A stretch of DNA of 64,000 nucleotides from Helicobacter felistomachi (GTDB taxonomy: Bacteria > Campylobacterota > Campylobacteria > Campylobacterales > Helicobacteraceae), in the NCBI RefSeq assembly GCF_030296895.1, contig NZ_AP028022.1, positions 1,054,001 through 1,118,000 on the forward strand, read 5' to 3'. Below the pieces are notes generated by a model. It saw nothing but the letters and a program-made list of their open reading frames with translations, searched no databases and was not told the origin of the DNA. Shown piece by piece: positions 57,018-64,000 of the stretch (positions are counted from its first letter, which is position 1; each line of letters begins with the position of its first letter). Position numbers and translations under genes: made by a program.

Positions 57018-57381
57018 GTAAAATCTCCAAGAAGTTTGGGGGGATGGGAGTAGGCTTTTTCTGCTCCAAATCAATGAAAGCCAATTTGATGTGCATGCAA
57101 AAGAGCACTTGATTTTGTCTAAAAATCTCTTGTTTTAGGCTCAAGCTCACTTTTTTAAGCTCCAAAATTTGGGTTTGCACGCGCAAACAATCGCCCAAAA
57201 GAGCCGGGGCGATGAACTCGGCTTGTAAGCCTTTGATCACAAAAGCACCTTTTTTATTTTGCGGAGTGCAACCCGCTTTAAAAAACACTTCACTTCTTGC
57301 CCGCTCGCAAAACTTTAAATAGTTGGCGTGGTAGACCAGCCCCGTGCTGTCCGTGTCTTCATAGTAAACTAGAAATTGCAT
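57007..57381 (-). CDS. ybgC: YbgC-family acyl-CoA thioesterase
   Basis: This hot-dog thioesterase hydrolyses acyl-CoAs. The N-terminus MQFLVYYEDTDSTGLVYHAN carries the catalytic Asp, followed by YLKFCERARSEV. The ATG at 57381 has AAAGGGGAG upstream and gives 124 residues; earlier in-frame ATGs would add an unneeded leader. Confidence 0.9.
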   Translation of the reverse strand: MQFLVYYEDTDSTGLVYHANYLKFCERARSEVFFKAGCTPQNKKGAFVIKGLQAEFIAPALLGDCLRVQTQILELKKVSLSLKQEIFRQNQVLFCMHIKLAFIDLEQKKPTPIPPNFLEILHGF

Positions 57382-57498
57382 AAACTCCCCTTTCAAAGTT
57401 TGCATAAAGCCATGCATTTGTAAAGCCATAGTAAACCTTAATCCTTGTTATGCTACCATGTCAACTTTTCCTTTCAAAATTTAGCTACTGGAGAAGCG

Positions 57499-58827
57499 AT
57501 GAATAACTTTTCAAAATTGGGCTTTATTCTAGCAGCTTTGGGCAGCTCAATCGGCTTAGGGCATATCTGGCGTTTCCCCTACATGACAGGCACGAGTGGA
57601 GGGGGCGGGTTTGTGCTGCTGTTCTTGGTGCTTGCACTCACTGTAGGGCTTGCCATGCTTGTGGCCGAAATGGTGATCGGGCAGAGCACGCAAACCGATG
57701 TCGCCTCGGCTTTTGAGCAACTAAACCCCACAGGCTCTAAAAAATGGAAGTATGCAGGACTGATGCTTTTTACGGGCCCCATTATTTTATCCTTTTATGC
57801 CATTGTTTTGGGCTGGGTGTTTTACTACCTAGTGGGGGTGAGCTTTAGTTTGCCCGCCGACATCCATGCCTCTAGACAAGTGCTTGTGGATGTGGAAAAC
57901 TCCATAGGCAAGCAAGTGGCAGGTTTAAGTTTCACGCTTGCCCTCACCGCTTGGATCGTTTCAAGGGGAGTCAAAGACGGGATTGAAAAATTAAACTTCG
58001 TTTTAATGCCTCTCTTGTTTATCATTTTCTTTGGCTTGCTGATCTATGCCAGCACGAAACCCTCTTTCAAACAAGCGGTGAACTTCATGTTTGGTGTGCG
58101 CCTTGCTGACATCAACCACAAGGTCTTCATGAACGCTTTAGGACAAGTCTTCTTTGCTCTAAGTATTGGCATTGGCATCAATATCTCCTATGCCTCTTCG
58201 ACCGAGCCTAAGCAAAACCTCTTGCAGAGCGCGTTTTGGGTGGTCGTGCCCGGGGTTGTGATCTCTCTTGTGGCGGGCTTGATGATCTTCACTTTTGTGT
58301 TTGAATACGGCGATAGTCCCACTGAAGGGGCAGGCCTCATTTTCGTGTCCCTACCTGTGGTGTTTTACAAAATGGGCTGGATGGGCAGTGTGGTTTTTGT
58401 TTTATTCCTATGCGCTTTGGCCTTTGCAGGGATCACCTCCACCATTGCTCTCCTAGAACCCCCTGTGCAATATTTAATCGATCACGGCTATGCCCGTCCT
58501 AAGGCGACTTGGCTAACAACTTTGGCAATCTATCTTCTAGGCGTGATTCTCGTTTTTTCACTCAATAAAATCTATCAACCCCATTTGAGCCTTTTTAACA
58601 AGAACTTGTTTGATTTGGCAGATTTTTTCACCACATCGGCTTTAATGCCTCTGGGTGGGTTGGCGTCTGTACTCTTTGTGGGTTGGGTCATTGACAAGGA
58701 AAAATTGCGCCAAATCACCGCCCACTTTTTGAGCGGTGGCCTTTTTGCCTTTTGGCTCTTTTTGATAAGGTATATTGCCCCCTTAGTGATTTTAGTGATT
58801 TGGGCGGTGAAAATCACGCAGGAGTAG
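57499..58827 (+). CDS. Sodium-dependent transporter of the NSS (SNF) family
   Basis: The 442-residue membrane protein has about eleven hydrophobic segments. The family signature FILAALGSSIGLGHIWRFPY is in helix 1, with the unwound region and sodium ligands, and SIGIGINISYASS in helix 6. Substrate is probably an amino acid. It is followed at once by a paralog; the pair matches H. pylori HP0497-HP0498. The ATG at 57499 follows CTGGAGAAG; upstream alternatives are rejected. Confidence 0.93.
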   Translation: MNNFSKLGFILAALGSSIGLGHIWRFPYMTGTSGGGGFVLLFLVLALTVGLAMLVAEMVIGQSTQTDVASAFEQLNPTGSKKWKYAGLMLFTGPIILSFYAIVLGWVFYYLVGVSFSLPADIHASRQVLVDVENSIGKQVAGLSFTLALTAWIVSRGVKDGIEKLNFVLMPLLFIIFFGLLIYASTKPSFKQAVNFMFGVRLADINHKVFMNALGQVFFALSIGIGINISYASSTEPKQNLLQSAFWVVVPGVVISLVAGLMIFTFVFEYGDSPTEGAGLIFVSLPVVFYKMGWMGSVVFVLFLCALAFAGITSTIALLEPPVQYLIDHGYARPKATWLTTLAIYLLGVILVFSLNKIYQPHLSLFNKNLFDLADFFTTSALMPLGGLASVLFVGWVIDKEKLRQITAHFLSGGLFAFWLFLIRYIAPLVILVIWAVKITQE

Positions 58828-58829
58828 AA

Positions 58830-60164
58830 ATGGGGTTTTCTAAACTCGGCTTTATCCTAGCCACTTTGGGCAGCTCAATAGGCTTAGGGCATATTTGGCG
58901 TTTCCCCTACATAGCAGGTGAGTGTGGCGGGGGGGCGTTTGTCTTGCTTTACTTGGGATTAACCTTGACTTTGGGTGTAGCGATGCTCTTAACAGACATG
59001 CTCATTGGCAATTTGGGGCGTAAAGATATGGTTTCTTGCTACCAACACCTAAACACGCGGCATAAAAAGCTTTGGAATTTGAGCGCACTTTTCTTGCTGA
59101 GTGGCCCCATTATTTTATCTTTCTACACCGTGGTTTTGGGCTGGGTGTTGTTCTATTTGATCAAGGTGAGTTTTGCCCTGCCACCCACATTAAAAGTTTC
59201 TAAGTCCCTTTTTGCACACCTAAGCTCACAAGATTTAGTTTGGCAAATTCTAGGCTTTAGTGTGTGGTTGTGGCTCACTGTATGGATCGTTTCTAGGGGG
59301 ATTAAAGAAGGCATTGAAAAATTGAGTTTGTGGCTCATGCCCTTATTGTTTTTGGTATTCATTGGTTTACTTTTTTATGCCATGAGCATGCCTAGTTTTT
59401 CTCAGGCGTGGCACTATATGTTTCATTTTGACAGCTCTAAAATCACCCTTAAAGTCCTCGTGGATGCTTTGGGACAAATGTTTTTTTCACTAAGTTTAGG
59501 TGTGGGGACAATCGTCACTTACGCTGCTTTTACAAAGTCTAATGAAAATCTTTTAGGCAGCTCTTTATGGGTGGTTTTGCCAGGGATTTTCATTTCATTG
59601 ATCGCTGGGCTGATGATTTTTACATTTATTTTCAAATTCAACGGCACACCCTCTCAAGGTGTGGGATTGGTGTTCATCTCTTTACCTCTAGTGTTCTACC
59701 AAATGGGTTTTACTGGCTCTATTGTGGCGGTGTTCTTTTTTTTAGCCCTGATTTTTGCAGGCATCACTTCCACGGTTTCGCTCTTAGAGCCCATTGTCCT
59801 TTACCTCACAAACCACTTTAAACACAGCCGCACAAAAGCTTGTTATCTTGTGGGGGGCTTCACCTACCTGTTAGGTTTGTTGGTGATTTTATCTACACAT
59901 AAGGGCTACAGCCATGCCCTCACCTTTTGGGGTAGAAATGTCTTTGATTGGGCAGATTTTAGCACTTCGGCAATGTTAATGCCCCTTGGGGGGTTGTTCT
60001 CTCTGCTCTTTTTAGGCTATTTCATGGATAAAAAACGCATTTACAAGTCTAGTAAACGCTTTTTGAGTCGCTTAGGCTTTTCATGTTGGTTCTTTGCGGT
60101 GCGTTTTGTCGCGCCCACAGTGGTGCTTTTAATTTTAATCTTACAATTTAAGAAAGATGCGTAG
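58830..60164 (+). CDS. Sodium-dependent transporter of the NSS (SNF) family, second copy
   Basis: This 444-residue tandem paralog starts MGFSKLGFILATLGSSIGLG two bases after the previous stop, behind AGGAG. It shares the helix 1 signature and an equivalent helix 6 (SLGVGTIVTYAAF). Differences in those segments suggest a different substrate. It overlaps pldA by eight bases. Confidence 0.93.
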   Translation: MGFSKLGFILATLGSSIGLGHIWRFPYIAGECGGGAFVLLYLGLTLTLGVAMLLTDMLIGNLGRKDMVSCYQHLNTRHKKLWNLSALFLLSGPIILSFYTVVLGWVLFYLIKVSFALPPTLKVSKSLFAHLSSQDLVWQILGFSVWLWLTVWIVSRGIKEGIEKLSLWLMPLLFLVFIGLLFYAMSMPSFSQAWHYMFHFDSSKITLKVLVDALGQMFFSLSLGVGTIVTYAAFTKSNENLLGSSLWVVLPGIFISLIAGLMIFTFIFKFNGTPSQGVGLVFISLPLVFYQMGFTGSIVAVFFFLALIFAGITSTVSLLEPIVLYLTNHFKHSRTKACYLVGGFTYLLGLLVILSTHKGYSHALTFWGRNVFDWADFSTSAMLMPLGGLFSLLFLGYFMDKKRIYKSSKRFLSRLGFSCWFFAVRFVAPTVVLLILILQFKKDA

Positions 60165-61230
60165 AGTCTTTTTATTGCTCGGTTTGCTTGGCGCGCTCAA
60201 AGCCGACAACCGCCTAAGCCCCACACAGATCAAAAACAAGGGCATCACCACCACCACCTATCAAGACTTTTACAAGCCCTGGTATTATGGTCTCAAAAAT
60301 AGCTGGGAGATCGCCCCTAGAAAGCCCAAGAAACATAATATTTTTGTAGATTTTGCTAAAAAATATTTAGACATCATGGAATACAGGGGGACTTATTTTT
60401 TACCCGCTTACTACAGCTTCACGCCCATTTACCAGTGGTACCACCCCGACATTAACCGCTACCAACCCGTGGAGTTTAAATTCCAAGTCAGCTTTAAAGT
60501 CCCCGTAATTCGTAATTTTCTTTATACAAGAGGGACGCTCTACTTAGCCTACACCCAAACCAACTGGTTTCAAATTTACAACAATCCCCAAAGTGCACCC
60601 ATGCGTATGGTCAATTACATGCCTGAGCTCATCTATGTCTATCCGCTCAAAATCCCCTTTTTTACAGAGAAGTTGGGGAATTTTACGGAATTTTGGATCG
60701 GCTGGCAACACATTTCTAACGGCATCGGGGGCAGGCAGTGCTTTCAGCCCTATCGCGACGGCAATGCCCTTGGGCCCTTTCCTGGAACACCCGTTCACAT
60801 TACAGAAGAGGATAAGCAAGTCATTGTTCAAGCGGGGGGGCTTGATGGAGGGTGCCGCTCAGTGAGTGCCGGGCAGCGCCCCGTGTTCCACTTAGTGTGG
60901 CAAAAGGGCGGATTAAAGCTCAATGTCGCTTATTGGCCTTATATTCCCTATAACCAATCTAACCCTAACTTGATCGATTACATGGGTTATGGCAACGCTC
61001 TACTCGAATACCGCCGGGGCCGCCACCACTTTGAAATGCGTATTTACGACCTTTTTACGCGCTATTGGGAGTTTAAGGATTGGCATGGGGCAATCCGCTT
61101 GGGCTACACCTTTAGGATCAATCGTTTCGTGGGGTTTTATATCCAGTACTTCAATGGCTATGGGGACGGGCTTTATGAATACGATGTCTTCTCTAACCGC
61201 CTAGGCGTGGGTATCCGCCTCAACCCCTAG
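60157..61230 (+). CDS. pldA: Outer-membrane phospholipase A1
   Basis: PldA is a barrel enzyme in the outer membrane that hydrolyses phospholipids and affects acid tolerance. The 357 residues have a signal peptide (FLLLGLLGALKA), the catalytic motif WIGWQHISNGIGG with His and Ser, and YFNGYGDGLYEYD, which holds the Asn and calcium site. A run of seven Gs (60834-60840) falls in a loop region and is in frame (QAGGLDGGC), so the gene is ON. Its end overlaps the convergent dehydrogenase gene by 11 bases. Confidence 0.94.
   Translation: MRRVFLLLGLLGALKADNRLSPTQIKNKGITTTTYQDFYKPWYYGLKNSWEIAPRKPKKHNIFVDFAKKYLDIMEYRGTYFLPAYYSFTPIYQWYHPDINRYQPVEFKFQVSFKVPVIRNFLYTRGTLYLAYTQTNWFQIYNNPQSAPMRMVNYMPELIYVYPLKIPFFTEKLGNFTEFWIGWQHISNGIGGRQCFQPYRDGNALGPFPGTPVHITEEDKQVIVQAGGLDGGCRSVSAGQRPVFHLVWQKGGLKLNVAYWPYIPYNQSNPNLIDYMGYGNALLEYRRGRHHFEMRIYDLFTRYWEFKDWHGAIRLGYTFRINRFVGFYIQYFNGYGDGLYEYDVFSNRLGVGIRLNP
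60834..60840 (+). repeat. G7 homopolymer in pldA
   Basis: Seven consecutive Gs lie in frame in pldA, encoding Gly-Gly preceded by the last base of an Ala codon. In H. pylori pldA is reported to switch through a homopolymer. Confidence 0.75.
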
Positions 61231-62164
61231 TTTTTAAATACTCCTTGACATTCTCAATCGTGGCGGCGATGAGCTTTTTGATCGTGTCGCCATAGCCCCA
61301 CGCAATGTGGGGGGTGATGAGTAATTTTTCTTGGATTTGGGGGTTTAAAAAGGGGTGGTTGGCGCGCATGGGTTCTTGTTCTAGCACATCGGTGGCGTAG
61401 TAAAAGTTTTGTGTTTCAAGCTCTTTAGCCACCGCTGCTTCATTGACGATCCCGCCCCGCCCCACATTGATCAAAATAGCCCTCTCTTTCAAGAGTCTGA
61501 GCTCGGGTGTGTCTATGAGATTGTACGTTTGGGCGTTTAGGGGGGCGTGGATAGAGATCACATCGCCTTCTTTTAGCAAAGCTTCTAGGGGTTTTTGCGG
61601 GTAGGTGCTGTCGTTGTTGCGCCCGCTCGTGGAAGTGTAGCTCACATGCGCGCCAAAGCTTGAAACAATGCGGGCGACATTTTTACCGATATTGCCTAGC
61701 CCCACAATCCCCCACTCTTTGTTTTCTAAAGACATCAAGTCTTTATTAAAATGGGTGAAAATCTCACTCTTGCAATACTCCCCACTCTTACAGTAGCGAT
61801 CGTAATAGGGCATGTTAGAAAGCAGGGTAAAAGCCAAGGCGAAGGTGTGCATGGTAACGCTGTGTGTAGAGTAGCCCACCACATTTTTAATCTGTATGCC
61901 TAGCTCTTTTGCCACCTCTAAGTCAATCATATTCACACCCGTAGCCGTCACACAAATGCATTTAAGCTTGGGTAGTTGCCTTAAAATGTCTTGGCTCATC
62001 TGCACCTTGTTTAAGATGACGATCTCGGCATCCTTGCACCGCTCAAGCACCAAATCCTGGGGTGTGCCCGGGTAGGACACCAGTTCTACAAACTCGTCTA
62101 ACGCGTCTAATTTATTCTTGCGCCCTAAAGAAAGGGCTTCTAAAAAAACGGCTAGGGGTTTCAT
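61220..62164 (-). CDS. D-2-hydroxyacid dehydrogenase
   Basis: The 314-residue NAD-dependent enzyme has the Rossmann motif WGIVGLGNIGKNVARI, INVGRGGIVNE with the substrate Arg, and LLITPHIAWGYGDT with the catalytic His. The neighbouring Glu lies in VLEQEP. Substrate is not defined; relatives reduce or oxidise lactate, glycerate or similar acids. It overlaps the substrate-binding protein gene by ATGA, so the two are probably co-expressed. Confidence 0.9.
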   Translation of the reverse strand: MKPLAVFLEALSLGRKNKLDALDEFVELVSYPGTPQDLVLERCKDAEIVILNKVQMSQDILRQLPKLKCICVTATGVNMIDLEVAKELGIQIKNVVGYSTHSVTMHTFALAFTLLSNMPYYDRYCKSGEYCKSEIFTHFNKDLMSLENKEWGIVGLGNIGKNVARIVSSFGAHVSYTSTSGRNNDSTYPQKPLEALLKEGDVISIHAPLNAQTYNLIDTPELRLLKERAILINVGRGGIVNEAAVAKELETQNFYYATDVLEQEPMRANHPFLNPQIQEKLLITPHIAWGYGDTIKKLIAATIENVKEYLKTRG

Positions 62165-62985
62165 TGGAAAATCACCATGCTAGGATCGATGCTGTCCCCG
62201 TAAACGGGTTTTAAAGTGGCGTTGTAAGCCTCCTTCATAAAGCCTTCTTTGGTGAGTTTGTCAATCTCGTTATTGAGCCATTCTAAGAGTTCTTTATGCC
62301 CCTTTTTGACGGCGGGGGCGATGACATCTTGATCGCCTAAACTAGGAATGCCCACCTTAAACTCGGGGTTCTTTTTCACCCACGCCAACAATAGCGTGTT
62401 GTCGTGGGCGAGGGCGGGGGCGCGGTTGTCTTTTAAAGCCAAAAAGGTTTCGGTGTTTTGGTCGTATTTGAGCAGAGAAATCTCGGGATAGTGCTTGGAG
62501 AAGTAAAAATCTGCGGTCGTGCCTTTGTTGACAATCAAGGGCTTGCCCTTTAAATCCTCAATGCTCTTAATCACCCCGTCCTTTGACACCACGCCTAAAG
62601 CGACTTTCATGTAAGGCTTGGCAAAGTCCACCACTTCAGCGCGCTCTTTAGTCTTGGTAAAATTTGCCATAATCACATCAACTTTATTTGCCTTTAAGAA
62701 CTCCACCCGTGCTGCTGCCTCCACGGGGATAAACTGCACCTTGCTTGAATCGCCTAGCAAGTCTTTTGCCATGCGCCTTGCGATATAGACATCAAAGCCT
62801 TGAAACTGCCCCTTGCTGTCCATATACCCAAAGGGGGGCTTGTCGCTAAACACCCCTACTTTCAACACCCCCCGCTCTTTAATGCTGGCTAAACTGCCCT
62901 CATCGGCTTTTGCCTTGTGATCCGAGCAACCCGCAAAGCCCAAGATCGCCGCAAAAACTAGGCCAAAAACTTTGAATAGACGCAC
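62161..62985 (-). CDS. glnH: Amino-acid ABC transporter substrate-binding lipoprotein
   Basis: This periplasmic family 3 solute-binding protein is 274 residues and starts at GTG 62985 behind AAAGGAGG. The leader FGLVFAAILGFAGC ends in a lipobox. The mature part has VGVFSDKPPFGYMDSKG and GFDVYIARRMAKDLLGD, then ANFTKTKERAEVVDFAKPY, typical of polar amino acid binders. An upstream ATG would add a second hydrophobic start and is less likely. Substrate could be glutamine, cysteine or another polar amino acid. Confidence 0.9.
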   Translation of the reverse strand: MRLFKVFGLVFAAILGFAGCSDHKAKADEGSLASIKERGVLKVGVFSDKPPFGYMDSKGQFQGFDVYIARRMAKDLLGDSSKVQFIPVEAAARVEFLKANKVDVIMANFTKTKERAEVVDFAKPYMKVALGVVSKDGVIKSIEDLKGKPLIVNKGTTADFYFSKHYPEISLLKYDQNTETFLALKDNRAPALAHDNTLLLAWVKKNPEFKVGIPSLGDQDVIAPAVKKGHKELLEWLNNEIDKLTKEGFMKEAYNATLKPVYGDSIDPSMVIFQ

Positions 62986-63037
62986 AAAACCTCCTTTAAA
63001 TAAAATCCCCCAAAACCCACAGCATAGCAACAAAAAA

Positions 63038-63778
63038 TTAACAGCCCCCTAAAAAGTGGAAAACATCTAAGAATTTGCGGGCGCGCTGAGATTGTGGGTT
63101 TTCAAAAAACTCTTGGGGGTTAGCTTGCTCTACAAGCAAACCCTCATCAAAAAACACCACCCGATGCGCCACTTTTCTAGCAAACTTCATTTCGTGCGTT
63201 ACCACCACCATACTCATGCCCTCGTCTGCTAGCTCTAAAATGACTTCTAGCACCTCTTTCACCATTTCAGGGTCTAGCGAAGCGGTAACCTCGTCAAAAA
63301 GCATCACTTCAGGTTGCATGCAAAGCGCCCTAACAATGGCAACTCTTTGCTTTTGCCCCCCGCTAAGCTCTCTAGGGTAGGCTTGCATTTTATGCTCTAG
63401 CCCGACTCGCTTTAACAAGGCATGCGCTTGCTCGGTAACCTCGCTTTTAGCGCGCTTTTGCACCTTCATGGGGGCTAATAAGATATTTTGCAACACGCTT
63501 AAATGGGGAAAGAGCTCGTAATTTTGAAAGACCATGCCAATCTTTTGGCGCACTTGCGTCCAATCCTTGCTGTGCTCTATCTGCTCCCCATTAAAGAGGA
63601 TTTGCCCCTCTTGAATCTCTTCTAGTCCATTCAAGCACCTCAAAAATGTACTCTTGCCACACCCACTAGCTCCCAAGATCACCACCGCCTCCCCTTTTTC
63701 TAAGCTAAAATCAATGCCTTTTAGGACTTCGTGGTCGCCATAGCGTTTTTGTAAGTTCATGGTTTGCAAAATTGCCAT
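63038..63778 (-). CDS. glnQ: Amino-acid ABC transporter ATPase
   Basis: The 246-residue ATPase has Walker A GASGCGKS, signature LSGGQKQR and Walker B VMLFDEVTASLDP, followed by VVTHEM. The Walker B region reads DEVTASLD where many relatives have DEPTSALD. It is adjacent to the permease with no gap and precedes the binding protein. Confidence 0.95.
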   Translation of the reverse strand: MAILQTMNLQKRYGDHEVLKGIDFSLEKGEAVVILGASGCGKSTFLRCLNGLEEIQEGQILFNGEQIEHSKDWTQVRQKIGMVFQNYELFPHLSVLQNILLAPMKVQKRAKSEVTEQAHALLKRVGLEHKMQAYPRELSGGQKQRVAIVRALCMQPEVMLFDEVTASLDPEMVKEVLEVILELADEGMSMVVVTHEMKFARKVAHRVVFFDEGLLVEQANPQEFFENPQSQRARKFLDVFHFLGGC

Positions 63779-64000
63779 TTAGCCTCTATTGTGTTGGTAT
63801 TTTTTCTCTAAGTATTGGCTTAGGTAAGATAGGGGGTAGCACAGCGCAAAGTAAAGGATAAAAATCAGCCCATAGACAAAAAAGCTGGCATGGGGCATGT
63901 TGATTAAATGCACCTCTATGATTTGTTGCCCTACCTTGAGTAAATCAATCGCCCCGATTAATGAGATCAAAGCAGTGGTTTTGATCATGCGGGTGAATAA
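63779..64000 (-). CDS. Amino-acid ABC transporter permease, C-terminal part
   Basis: The frame is open to the window edge (LFTRMIKTTALISLIGAIDL), so the start is outside. The visible part holds a conserved permease loop (TRMIKTTALISLIGAIDLL) and one or two membrane helices ending YPLSYLSQYLEKKYQHNRG. With the ATPase and binding protein it makes a polar amino acid importer. Confidence 0.88.
   Translation of the reverse strand, partial: LFTRMIKTTALISLIGAIDLLKVGQQIIEVHLINMPHASFFVYGLIFILYFALCYPLSYLSQYLEKKYQHNRG

Noticed and set aside
57445-57498. Upstream start for the first sodium symporter
   Set aside because: The extension is not conserved-looking and ATG 57499 has its own ribosome-binding site and gives the family N-terminus.

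Overview
The window comes from a gastric Helicobacter, most likely a non-pylori species of the H. felis / H. heilmannii / H. bizzozeronii type. The evidence is gene content and order: hydBCDE, fcl, the cholesterol alpha-glucosyltransferase block (metG - unknown - cmoB - thioesterase - cgt), flgS/flgJ-like/flgI, comB9-comB10, lutABC-bcp, rimO-gpt-aminotransferase, hpaA, a 23S-5S rRNA pair with no linked 16S, carA-DUF507, dsbI, and ybgC - two sodium symporters - pldA. The sequence is also rich in C and G runs, as in phase-variable gastric helicobacters. No species is claimed.

Layout. 1-6.5 kb: end of the uptake hydrogenase operon, a broken hydrolase and GDP-fucose synthase. 6.5-12.5 kb: a graveyard of fragments. 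It holds a TonB-receptor piece, an IS608-like relic, the 3' half of accA, an IS607-like relic lacking both ends, the tail of an aldehyde dehydrogenase, a coiled-coil relic, the tail of a tnpB and a broken type III methyltransferase. 12.5-35.6 kb: mostly ordinary chromosome (glucosyltransferase block, metG, flagellar genes, ComB, lactate utilisation, bcp, a poly-C glycosyltransferase, rimO, gpt, ffh, valS). 35.6-37 kb: gene-poor, with a hipA relic. 37-42.2 kb: a surface-glycan cluster (KdsC-like phosphatase, deacetylase, three glycosyltransferases) with an NYN-domain protein inside it. 42.2-45 kb: a decayed phage/ICE-type multidomain protein cut by a second IS608-like copy. 45-48.3 kb: an outer-membrane protein with a heptanucleotide repeat, hpaA, a broken GIY-YIG gene and a small unknown protein. 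48.3-51.8 kb: 5S and 23S rRNA. 52-55 kb: carA, DUF507 and a tnpB relic. 55-64 kb: dsbI, DUF493, ybgC, two NSS symporters, pldA, a hydroxyacid dehydrogenase and an amino-acid ABC transporter running off the end.

Two themes stand out. First, surface genes carry simple repeats that could switch them: C18 in a glycosyltransferase, G10 in another, G7 in pldA, and three copies of a 7-bp unit at the signal peptide of an outer-membrane protein that is out of frame as sequenced. Second, many otherwise good genes, including the essential valS, are broken by a single base, usually in a homopolymer. Some of these may be sequencing errors, so each frameshift call is provisional until reads are inspected.
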